Part shown: one piece after another, positions 55,168-63,224 of the stretch
How the letters are laid out: each line of letters starts with the position of its first letter
Numbering within the stretch: position 1 is the first letter of the stretch
Source: Lignipirellula cremea
Lineage (GTDB): Bacteria; Planctomycetota; Planctomycetia; Pirellulales; Pirellulaceae
Direction: 5' to 3'
DNA: 64,000 nucleotides
Assembly: GCF_007751035.1 (NCBI RefSeq)
Contig: NZ_CP036433.1
Location: 434,001 to 498,000 of the forward strand
Program-made: the position numbers and the translations under genes
The notes under the pieces: model-generated
What the model was told of the DNA's origin: nothing
What the model saw: only the letters and a program-made list of their open reading frames with translations
Database searches by the model: none

Positions 55168-58100
55168 TTACTTCGCGGACTCGGCCGGTTCGATCATGAC
55201 CTCGCAGAACGACAAGGCGGCCAGGCCGTTCTGGCCTCGCAAGACTTGCTGCGGTCGCCAGTTCTTCTCCTGGAGATAGGTGATGCGGTCGGCGACGGCA
55301 GGCTCTTTCAGCTGCAGCGTCAGTGCATTCCCCGACGCGACGGCGGAGACGAACGGCTCGTTCGCCTCGCCCAGGTAGAACTGGCCCAACAGTGTATCGT
55401 CCCAGGCGACCGGCTGATCGAACTCCAGGACGATCGCCTGGCGGTCGGCATTCGCAAACCTCGCCTGCCGCAGATTGGCCGGCGTGAGCGGGCCGGCGAT
55501 CTTCTTCCCATAGCAGTCCCGCTCCAGCAGCGGCTGGATCAACCGGGCGAACTCGGCCCAGCCAGTCAGCGGATAATGGCAAGGGCCTGCTGGATTCACG
55601 CCCAGGGTCGACAGGATCTCCATCTGGGAGTACCAGTCCGGCAGCGTGCGCTGGACTTCGCGAAGCATGTCGCCGTGCCCGTTCCCCATGCTGCAGGCGT
55701 TGGGCCAGATCTGGAACAGGTAGTAATGCTGGACGTTGGGGAAGTCCCGCTTCCAGCCGCCCGACATCTGCACAAAGTACTCGCGGTACGTCTCCCAGCC
55801 ATAGCCGCCATCGGGGCCGTCGGCGCCCTGGTCACTTTCTCCCTGATGCCACAGGATCGCTTTGACGCCATGAGTCAGGCGGGCCTTCTGCACCCGCCAG
55901 AGCAGCCGGCCGTAGATGGTGGCGAGGTCGGTCGGGTCGCTTTCGTTGCGCTGGTGCTGGTCGATGCGGGTTCCGCCGACGGCTCCGTTGATGATGCAGA
56001 TCGGCATCTGCTGGCTGGCCAGCAGGCGTTTGGCCAGTTCCATCCCCCAGTAGCCCAACTCGGCCTTTTCTCCCTGCCGGGCTTTCCAGACCGGATTGCA
56101 CCACAGGTTCTCGTCGGTGTCGCCGCGGGTCGGTTTGCCGTAGCTGCGAATCCAGTCGTGCGTCTCCGCCGGCGCCTGTTCGCGAGTGTCGGTCGCCAGG
56201 GCGTTCGACTGGCCGATGATCAGAAACGCATCGCCGCAGACCAGGTTGCCGGCCGTATGCAGCACCTTGTCGACGCCGCCGGTTGTACTGCCAAACTCGA
56301 CCCGGTAGTGGACCAGCCCCGGCTCCAGCTTTGCGGTGAACGCATATTTGCCATCAGCGGCCACCGGCTGCCGCAGCGACTGGTAGAGCTCGTCTTCCGC
56401 GTAGACCTTCAGGAAGGTTGCGTCGGCGCGCGGATCGAGCGTTCCATTGCAGTACAGCGTCCCCAGGTTCTTCTCATCGCGGGCGTAGAACTGGTTGTCG
56501 ACCGGCTTCTCGTCCGGGTCGGGGGAACGCTCGACCCAGGCGTCTTTCGCCGGTTCCTGGACCTGGATCTGGGTTGTGGCGGAGACCTCTTTGCCGCCGT
56601 TGCTGACGTGGGCTGTGATCGTCAGACGGCCGCTGTTCTGGGCCCGCTGCAGGAGCAGCTTGCCGGGCGCCGTTTCCCTGATCGTGGCCAGCCCGGCAAC
56701 GTCCCAATGGTAGCTCAGCTCGCCCGCTCCGGCGGCCTGCATGGCCGGCAGGTTCCCGACCTGGGCGACGACTTCGATCGTTTGTCTGCCGTCCCAGTCG
56801 GCCGGCGCCTTGAGGGTTACGATCGGTTCGGGAATGGCTTCGGTGATGACCAGCGGCAGATCGATCGTGCGAACTTCGTCGGGGTAGATTGCTTTCAGTT
56901 GGAGGGTCAACGACTGGTCCCCCTGCACGCGGCCGGCGTCGAAAGACAGGCTACGTTGATCCACGGCGAGGACCGTCTCCTGCCCGTCCTGCTGGCGGAT
57001 CCAGTAGAGCTTCTGGGCGCCGCCGGCTTCGGCCTGCAACGTGAGCGATTGTCCTTCCGCGACGGTCCGCTTCGACTCGGCCATGGCCAGCCGGGTTCCT
57101 GGCGGCACGATCTGTCCAACCAGGGTCTGCAGGGGCTTCTGGTTTTCGTATTCCAGCCGCACCCAGTCGGCGGAACGCACGGTCCGGGAGACGCGCGTTT
57201 CGTCGATGTCGCCGACGAAGCTGTAGTTGTTGTACCAGCCGCCAATCCAGAGCCGGGCCGGACTCTGGATGGAGAGAGGCGTCGCCCTGGTTTTACTTTC
57301 CGTGTCGAGCTGGCCGTTGATGTACAGCCGCGCTTCGCCCTGCTGGTAGGTATGGACGACATGCGTCCATTCGCCGGACTGCAGCGGCGTTTGCCCGTTG
57401 ACGTTGGCGTCGGAGAAATAGCCGTCGACCCGCACGTGCGGCGGGCTGCGGTAGCCGACGACGATCTTCCCTTGCCCCTTTTCGTTCCCCCAGCCGATGA
57501 CGATGCCGTTCGCCTGCCGCGGCCGGAACCAGGCCTGCGTGCTGTGCGGCGCGGAGCCGACCGGCAGGCTGTCGATCTGGTCGCCGCCGAAAATCCCCTT
57601 GCCGCCGGGGAAGCGGGCCGCCTGGCCGATCACGCCGGTCGTCGGTTCGACGCCTGTATTTTGCGATTCAATCGCGCCGACCGCATCCGTCACGGCCGAG
57701 TCCATATGCCACACGCCCAGGTAGCCGTTCGAAGCGTTGAACACCGCGGCTCCATCAGACGCGCTGGCCGCATCCGCGTTCCCCCAGTGCAGGCGGATCT
57801 CCTGGCGGGCGTTCCCCTCGATGACAGGAATCCGCACCCAGATACTGGCGACTCCCGCGGCGGCGTCCCACTGCTCAATCTGAAACGCGAGCGGCTCGCC
57901 GGCTGGCGTCGAGAAGCGGACGTCCGCCCCGTCGGGTTTCGCCTGGCGGAAATCGAAACCATCTCTATGTAGTCGGACGAGCAGCGGGAAGTTCTCCACC
58001 TTTGCTCCTGCCGGCAGGTTCGAGCCCTCGGGCGTGGTCAGCAGAAACAGCGAGCCCTTATGCTTCCAGCCTTCGTACTCGGCGAAAGCCGGGACGGCGC

Positions 58101-58182
58101 TGAGCGCCAGCAAGATCGCCAGGCAGACGGGCAAACAGGCGACTCGCACGCGGCGACCGACGGCGGGAAAAACGAACGGCAT
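55168..58182 (-). CDS. secreted LamG/DUF2341 protein with sialate O-acetylesterase domain
   Basis: A 1004-residue exported protein (signal about 12-35). A DUF2341-like domain (about 40-150: FPLLVRLHRDGFDFRQAKPDGADVRF) is followed by a LamG concanavalin-like domain (about 165-345: GYLGVWHMDSAV, STQAWFRPRQANG, VHTYQQGEARLYINGQLDT). One or two beta-rich Ig-like segments (about 370-590) precede an SGNH-type sialate O-acetylesterase domain (about 640-900: DAFLIIGQSNALAT, with Ser in GQSN, and AILWHQGESDQG). The architecture suggests binding of a complex polysaccharide and removal of acetyl esters outside the cell. The C-terminus is a short beta domain. Divergent from the repeat island. Confidence 0.9.
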   Translation of the reverse strand: MPFVFPAVGRRVRVACLPVCLAILLALSAVPAFAEYEGWKHKGSLFLLTTPEGSNLPAGAKVENFPLLVRLHRDGFDFRQAKPDGADVRFSTPAGEPLAFQIEQWDAAAGVASIWVRIPVIEGNARQEIRLHWGNADAASASDGAAVFNASNGYLGVWHMDSAVTDAVGAIESQNTGVEPTTGVIGQAARFPGGKGIFGGDQIDSLPVGSAPHSTQAWFRPRQANGIVIGWGNEKGQGKIVVGYRSPPHVRVDGYFSDANVNGQTPLQSGEWTHVVHTYQQGEARLYINGQLDTESKTRATPLSIQSPARLWIGGWYNNYSFVGDIDETRVSRTVRSADWVRLEYENQKPLQTLVGQIVPPGTRLAMAESKRTVAEGQSLTLQAEAGGAQKLYWIRQQDGQETVLAVDQRSLSFDAGRVQGDQSLTLQLKAIYPDEVRTIDLPLVITEAIPEPIVTLKAPADWDGRQTIEVVAQVGNLPAMQAAGAGELSYHWDVAGLATIRETAPGKLLLQRAQNSGRLTITAHVSNGGKEVSATTQIQVQEPAKDAWVERSPDPDEKPVDNQFYARDEKNLGTLYCNGTLDPRADATFLKVYAEDELYQSLRQPVAADGKYAFTAKLEPGLVHYRVEFGSTTGGVDKVLHTAGNLVCGDAFLIIGQSNALATDTREQAPAETHDWIRSYGKPTRGDTDENLWCNPVWKARQGEKAELGYWGMELAKRLLASQQMPICIINGAVGGTRIDQHQRNESDPTDLATIYGRLLWRVQKARLTHGVKAILWHQGESDQGADGPDGGYGWETYREYFVQMSGGWKRDFPNVQHYYLFQIWPNACSMGNGHGDMLREVQRTLPDWYSQMEILSTLGVNPAGPCHYPLTGWAEFARLIQPLLERDCYGKKIAGPLTPANLRQARFANADRQAIVLEFDQPVAWDDTLLGQFYLGEANEPFVSAVASGNALTLQLKEPAVADRITYLQEKNWRPQQVLRGQNGLAALSFCEVMIEPAESAK

Positions 58183-58302
58183 GGGGCGCTTTCAACGAAG
58201 ATAACTCAGAGGGACAGGCAGGCCCGTCACTGCGGCCATTCTAACGAACGGCGCGACGGCAGCCCCCTGGATATACCCTGGCGGCGCTCCCGGCGCCAAC
58301 AC

Positions 58303-58380
58303 GTAGCCAAAGTCGCCAAGCTTTGGAAGGAGGTTTCTCGGCGATGGGAGCAGCGGCTAAACTCGGGCGAGTTCAGCCAC
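58303..58380. repeat. 78-bp dispersed hairpin element, copy C
   Basis: Arms start GTAGCCAAAGTCGCCAAG and end GGGCGAGTTCAGCCAC, imperfectly complementary around a centre rich in G. Total length is again 78 bp, as in copies A and B. This copy lies in the divergent gap upstream of the LamG/esterase gene, so a terminator role cannot apply to all copies. Confidence 0.75.
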
Positions 58381-58478
58381 ATGGCGACGTTCCTGGAGAG
58401 TGGAAATAGATTGCCAGGCGCCAGGGACGCCCGTATTATAAAGCCGTCGGCTGGGGCCGCTCAGGTCGACTCGAAAGG

Positions 58479-58916
58479 GCTAATTCAGTGAGCCGAACGC
58501 CTGGCGTCGGGCGGTTCTTGCTTCGGTATTTTGCTCAACAGGAACCACGATACCTGAGCGGCACGAGCCGCTGATCCTGTGAGCCGAATGCCTGGTGCTG
58601 TGTTGCAGCAAGGAGTTCCGGTTGGCTAATTCAGTGAGCCGAACGCCTGGCGTCGGGCGGTTCTTGCTTCGGTATTTTGCTCAACAGAAACCACGCTACC
58701 TGATCGGCACGTGCCGCTGATCCTGGGAGCCGAATGCCTGGTGCTGTGTTGCAGCAAGGAGTTCCGGTTGGCTAATTCAGTGAGCCGAACGCCTGGCGTC
58801 GGGCGGTTCTTGCTTCGGTATTTTGCTCAACAGAAACCACGCTACCTGATCGGTACGTGCCGCTGATCCTGGGAGCCGAACGCCTGGTGCTGTGTTGCAG
58901 CAAGGAATTCCGGTTG
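58479..58916. repeat. three tandem 146-bp repeat units
   Basis: Units at 58479-58624, 58625-58770 and 58771-58916 have exactly the same 146-bp period. Each begins GCTAATTCAGTGAGCCGAAC and contains a second partial copy of AGCCGAAYGCCTGG. Units 2 and 3 are nearly identical; unit 1 differs at several positions. A palindrome occurs mid-unit (CGGCACGTGCCG at 58705-58716), degraded in units 1 and 3. There are no spacers, so this is not a CRISPR array, and the open frame across it is repeat-derived. Confidence 0.85.
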
Positions 58917-58930
58917 GCTTGGATTAGCCA

Positions 58931-59101
58931 TTCAACTTGGCCAAAGCGGCTAATCCTAAAATCAAGCTGCAACGCAGCACCAGAGTCGCTCTTACCGACA
59001 AAGCCATTCCGCAGCTGTTGAAACTGCAGGAGCGGGCCGCGCTTCATCTGGAAGGAACCGAAATTTCCGAGCAAGGCATCCAGCAGTTGCAACGGGATTA
59101 G
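58931..59101 (+). pseudogene. remnant of a leucine-rich-repeat protein C-terminus
   Basis: After an in-frame stop at 58925-58927, an open segment reads LTDKAIPQLLKLQ, then LHLEGTEISEQGIQQLQRD and a TAG stop (59099-59101). This is the typical last planctomycete LRR repeat (LTDxAxPxLxxLxxLxxLxLxGTxISExGI). No start codon, no signal peptide and only one repeat remain, so it is the eroded 3' end of a lost gene. It sits directly after the 146-bp tandem units, which suggests a rearrangement at this place. Confidence 0.7.
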
Positions 59102-59252
59102 CTTTCGCAGGAGGCGCCTGCATCGCGAATGCTGACGCAGATTTCCCGAAAATCTTTGTTCCAGCGAGCCGCCGATCGTGCTAAAATACCGGGTGGTCAA
59201 TCCCCCGCCTGCCTTTCCTGCCCCCATCCTCCCTGCCTCTGAATGTTCGCCC

Positions 59253-61664
59253 ATGATGGCACGAGTTTGCTCTGCTTCGCTCCGCCTGTTGCTGGCGGGA
59301 ATGATCCTGGCATCGCAGGCCAGCGCCGAGACTCTGGCGACTCCTGACTTTGAACGGGAAGTGTTGCCCGTCCTGCGCACGCACTGCTTCCGCTGCCATG
59401 GGCCTGACAAGCAGGAAGCAGACATTCGCCTGGATACCCTGTCGACCGATCTGGTCAACGATCGCGCAGCGGCCGAGTACTGGAACGAGGTGTTGCACGC
59501 CCTGAACGCGGGCGTAATGCCGCCTCCCGACGAGAAACAGCCGACCGCGGCACAGCAGGCCCTCGTTACGCGCTGGGCAACCGCCGCCATTGAACAGGCG
59601 ATCGAAGCCCAGCGGGATACGGACGGCCGCGTCGTGATGCGGCGACTGAACCGGACCGAGTACGCCAACACCATGGCCGACCTGCTGGACCTGCCGATGG
59701 ACTACGCCCGGGACCTGCCGCCGGACCCGGTTTCGGCCGATGGCTTTCGGAACGACGGGGCCGCGCTGCAGATGTCGCCGCTGCAGCTGGAATATTACCT
59801 GCAGACGGCCCGCCGGGCGCTGGACCGGGTGATTGTCGTCGGCCCGGCGCCGGAGAACTTCTCGCATACGTTCACCGAAAGCAACGTGGGCGGCTGGCTG
59901 GGCAATCCCCATATGTCGAACTTGCTGGGACGCCAGCAGCAGTTCCTGGCGAAGATGGTTAACGACTATCCTGACGAAGGCGACTTCCGCGTGCGGGTCA
60001 AAATCTCGGCCGAGCTGAAACCGAACGTCGGCTTTCCCTTGCTGGAAGTTGCGGTCGGCTATCGTCCTGACACGAAGATCCTGTTCAACGAATTCGACCT
60101 GGTCGAGATCACCTCGGCCGAAGAACAAACGCTGGAGTTTTACGGACGCATCGAAAATTTCCCGTTGCCGGTCCGCGGCCAGGGGAAGTTTCCTGGCCTG
60201 GTCGTCCGGGTGCGGAACGTGTACGACGACGGCTCCCCGTTGCCCAAAGCGATCAAGGACAAAGAGCAGAAAAAGAAGAAGGGGAACGAGTTCCCGCCGG
60301 AACCGCATTTGCCCACGATCGTAGTGCATTGGGTCGAGTTCGAAGGGCCCGTGCTGGACGACTGGCCGCCCGCCCGGCATCGCCGGATCCTGTTCGATTC
60401 CCCGCTGCGCGAAACAGACGAAGCGGCCTACATCGCCGCGGTGCTGGAACCGTTCATGGCCAGGGCGTATCGCCGGCCGGTGGAGAAATCTGAAGTCGCC
60501 GGCATGGTCGAGTTCTACCAGGCGATCCGGCCCACCTTTCCCACGCTGGAAGAAACCCTGCGGGAAACGCTGGCGATGGTCCTCATCCAGCCCGACTTCT
60601 TATACCTTGTCGAGCCGGCCGCCGCCGAGAAACGTCCCTTGAACGACTGGGAACTGGCCTCGCGGTTGTCGTACTTTCTATGGAGCACCTGCCCCGACGA
60701 GACGCTCCGCGAACGGGCCGCCGCGGGCGACCTGCATCAGCCGCAGGTACTGGCCGCCCAGGTCGAGCGGATGCTGTCCGACCCGCAGTCAGCGCGGTTT
60801 GTCGAACAGTTTACCGAGCAATGGCTGCAGTTGAGCGTGGTCGATGCGGTCGCCGTCAGCAAACAGCTGTACCCGCGGTTTGACGACGCCTTGAAAACGG
60901 AACTGCAGGGCGAAACGGTCGCGCTGTTCGCCCATCTGCTGCAGCAGGACGCAAACGGTCTGCAGCTGCTGGCGTCGGACTTCACCATGCTCAACGAGCC
61001 GCTGGCCCGGCATTATGGCGTGCCCGAAGTGTACGGCCGTGCGTTCCGCCCGGTGTCGCTGCCGGCGGACCAGCATCGCGGCAGTCTGCTGGCGCATGGC
61101 AGTATTTTGCTGAGCCAGTCGACCGGAGCCGATTCGCACGCGGTTCGCCGGGCCGTCTGGATTCGCGATCGTCTGCTCAACGACCCGCCCGCCCCGCCGC
61201 CGCCGGACGTGCCGTCGCTGGATGAAGCCGACCCGGCTTTCCTGAAGCTCTCTATCCGCGAACAACTGGAAGTGCATCGCGAGAAACAGGCCTGCGCCAG
61301 CTGCCATCGGAACCTGGATCCCTGGGGAATCGCGCTTGAGAACTTCGACGCAGTCGGCCTGTGGCGGGATGAGATCCGTCGTCCGCAGGGGGCAGCGCAG
61401 CCGGTCAACGCGACCGACGTCCTGCCGGGCGGACGTCGCCTGGAAGGTTTCGACAGCCTGCGGGATTATCTCGCAACGGACCGGAAAGACGACTTCGCCC
61501 GCTCGCTGGCGACCCGCTTGCTGACGTACGCGGTCGGCCGTCGTCTGGAACTGCTCGACCAGCCGGCCGTGGACGAACTGACGCGCAACTTCGCCGCCGA
61601 CGGTTACCGGATGCGGCAATTGATACTTGCGGTTGTCAACAGCGAACCTTTTCAGACAAAATAG
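59253..61664 (+). CDS. DUF1592-family cytochrome-like protein, copy 2
   Basis: An 803-residue exported protein with the same domain order as the one at 22638-25181. After a signal peptide (about 6-25), PSD1 carries CFRCH (45-49). DUF1587 (RLNRTEYANTMADLLDLPMD), DUF1595/1592 (FMARAYRRPVEKSEVAG; LSYFLWSTCPDETL), DUF1588 (RGSLLAHGSILLSQSTGADS) and DUF1585 (YAVGRRLELLDQPAVDEL) follow, with a second heme motif CASCHRNLDPWGI. Two c-type hemes are predicted. A Lys-rich insert lies near 330-340. The ATG at 59253 starts the signal peptide; an upstream frame start is less likely. It forms a pair with the DUF1552 gene 92 bp downstream. Confidence 0.93.
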   Translation: MMARVCSASLRLLLAGMILASQASAETLATPDFEREVLPVLRTHCFRCHGPDKQEADIRLDTLSTDLVNDRAAAEYWNEVLHALNAGVMPPPDEKQPTAAQQALVTRWATAAIEQAIEAQRDTDGRVVMRRLNRTEYANTMADLLDLPMDYARDLPPDPVSADGFRNDGAALQMSPLQLEYYLQTARRALDRVIVVGPAPENFSHTFTESNVGGWLGNPHMSNLLGRQQQFLAKMVNDYPDEGDFRVRVKISAELKPNVGFPLLEVAVGYRPDTKILFNEFDLVEITSAEEQTLEFYGRIENFPLPVRGQGKFPGLVVRVRNVYDDGSPLPKAIKDKEQKKKKGNEFPPEPHLPTIVVHWVEFEGPVLDDWPPARHRRILFDSPLRETDEAAYIAAVLEPFMARAYRRPVEKSEVAGMVEFYQAIRPTFPTLEETLRETLAMVLIQPDFLYLVEPAAAEKRPLNDWELASRLSYFLWSTCPDETLRERAAAGDLHQPQVLAAQVERMLSDPQSARFVEQFTEQWLQLSVVDAVAVSKQLYPRFDDALKTELQGETVALFAHLLQQDANGLQLLASDFTMLNEPLARHYGVPEVYGRAFRPVSLPADQHRGSLLAHGSILLSQSTGADSHAVRRAVWIRDRLLNDPPAPPPPDVPSLDEADPAFLKLSIREQLEVHREKQACASCHRNLDPWGIALENFDAVGLWRDEIRRPQGAAQPVNATDVLPGGRRLEGFDSLRDYLATDRKDDFARSLATRLLTYAVGRRLELLDQPAVDELTRNFAADGYRMRQLILAVVNSEPFQTK

Positions 61665-61756
61665 AGACAAGCATTCGATAACCGTGTTTTGATAGCAGAC
61701 CGCCCCAAGGGGGCGAACCTGCTTTCTTCATCGACAAGAAACGGACGGGGTACCCG

Positions 61757-63106
61757 ATGGCGAATCAATCCTGGCGACTGGGACGACGCACCTTCCTGAT
61801 GGGCGCGGGCGCTTCGCTCGGCCTGCCCTGGCTGGAATGCATGGCAGCCGGCTCGCAGCAGGCCGCGGTCGAACCGCCCCGCCGGCTGTGCGCCATGTAC
61901 TTTGGTTTCGGCGTGAGCCTGCCCAAGGAAGACGGCGAACAGGCCAGGTGGCGCTGGTTCCCCAACGGTGAAGGCCGCGACTACCAGTTCAACGAAAGCC
62001 TGAAACCCCTGGAGCCGCATCGTGACCAGCTGACCGTGCTGGGCGGCATGTCGCATCCCAACGGCCGCCGCATGGGCGGCCACGATACGGGCGACACCTT
62101 CCTGACCGGGGCCCTGCTGACCAGCCGCTTTTTGCGGAATACGGTTTCCGTCGATCAGATTGCGGCCCAGCAGTTCGCCGAAGAAACTCGCTTCCCTTCG
62201 CTCGTCATGTCGACCGACGGCGGCGTCGGTGAACCGACCCGCTCCAGCACGCTTTCTTACAACGATAAAGGCCGGCCTGTCCCGGCGCTCAACCAGCCGC
62301 AGCAGATCTTTGACCGCTTCTTCGGCGCCGGCGACGCCAACTCCCTCGCGCAGAAGCGACGCCTGACCAGCGCCTCGGGGATGCTCGATCGCGTGCTGGA
62401 GAACTCCCGTTCGCTACGAGCAAAGCTGGGTCGCCAGGACCGCGAGAAGCTGGACGAATACCTTGCCTCGGTCCGGCAGATCGAAGAGCGCGTCGCCCAG
62501 TCCCAGCGCTGGCTGGAAATCCCGCGGCCCGAACTTCGCGACGAAGAACGGAAAATGCTGCACCTGGATTCCGACGACCAGGCGCCGCAGAACTTTATCC
62601 GCACCATGTACGACCTGATCTATCTGGCGTTCCGCACCGATTCCACGCGCGTGGCGACCTACCAGATCACCAACATGGCCGACGCCTCTTCCCGGGCAGG
62701 CAAGTTCCCGCAACTGGAAGGTTTCAAGGGTTCGCTCCACAACCTGGCCCATGGCTGGAACAAGCCCGAAGGGGCCGAAGCGCTGGGCCGCTGGGATCGC
62801 TTCATGGCCGGGCAATTCGCCCACTTTCTGGAGCGGCTATCCACCGCAGAAGAAGCCGGCGGCTCGATTCTGGATCATTCGGTCGTGCTCTACGGCAGCA
62901 GCAACAGCACCACGCACAACAACCAGAACTACCCGCTTGTGCTGGCCGGCGGCCGCAAGCTGGGCCTGCAGCATGGTCGTTACCTGAAGTATGGCGACGA
63001 CGCGCCATTGTCGAATCTGTTTGTCACCATGCTCAATTGCATCGGCGTCCAGCAGCCGTCCTTCGCCGACAGCACCGGTCCGCTGAGCGAACTGTATTCG
63101 GCCTGA
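61757..63106 (+). CDS. Tat-exported DUF1552 protein, copy 2
   Basis: A 449-residue DUF1552 protein with a twin-arginine signal (GRRTFLMGAGASLGLPWLE). Landmarks match copy 1: FGFGVSLPKED, GGMSHPNGRRMGGHDTGDTF, the helical KLGRQDREKLDEYLASVRQIEE, FIRTMYDLIYLAFRTDSTRVATYQ, LHNLAHGWNK and ILDHSVVLYGSSNSTTHNNQNYP. Copies 1 and 2 differ enough to be old paralogues rather than a recent duplication. Position 92 bp after its DUF1592 partner matches the usual pairing. No reaction is established for the family; the Asp/His-rich motifs suggest a metal-binding phosphatase-like fold. Confidence 0.93.
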   Translation: MANQSWRLGRRTFLMGAGASLGLPWLECMAAGSQQAAVEPPRRLCAMYFGFGVSLPKEDGEQARWRWFPNGEGRDYQFNESLKPLEPHRDQLTVLGGMSHPNGRRMGGHDTGDTFLTGALLTSRFLRNTVSVDQIAAQQFAEETRFPSLVMSTDGGVGEPTRSSTLSYNDKGRPVPALNQPQQIFDRFFGAGDANSLAQKRRLTSASGMLDRVLENSRSLRAKLGRQDREKLDEYLASVRQIEERVAQSQRWLEIPRPELRDEERKMLHLDSDDQAPQNFIRTMYDLIYLAFRTDSTRVATYQITNMADASSRAGKFPQLEGFKGSLHNLAHGWNKPEGAEALGRWDRFMAGQFAHFLERLSTAEEAGGSILDHSVVLYGSSNSTTHNNQNYPLVLAGGRKLGLQHGRYLKYGDDAPLSNLFVTMLNCIGVQQPSFADSTGPLSELYSA

Positions 63107-63136
63107 TCGGCGCCAGGCAGTTTCCCCCACAAAGCA

Positions 63137-63162
63137 GCTCACGGGGCAGGCGTCCCGTGAGC
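63137..63162. terminator. hairpin downstream of the DUF1552 gene
   Basis: GCTCACGGG (63137-63145) and CCCGTGAGC (63154-63162) pair perfectly with an 8-base loop, 31 bp after the DUF1552 stop and 62 bp before the sulfatase start. There is no T-run, so it may be a terminator, an mRNA 3' stabiliser or a dispersed palindromic repeat. Confidence 0.45.
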
Positions 63163-63224
63163 CAAGGCTCGCATGGCAGCGGCCGTCGCCCTTGCCATCT
63201 CTCGACGTCTGCAGGCCTGATCTG

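Noticed and set aside
55051-57972. A 973-codon plus-strand frame opposite the LamG/esterase gene
   Set aside because: No family features; antisense to a well-supported secreted protein.
58479-58916. CRISPR array
   Set aside because: The units are contiguous 146-bp tandem copies with no unique spacers and no cas genes nearby.
58772-59674. A minus-strand frame reading through the tandem repeats into the start of the DUF1592 gene
   Set aside because: It consists of repeat translation plus antisense of a real gene and has no start signal.
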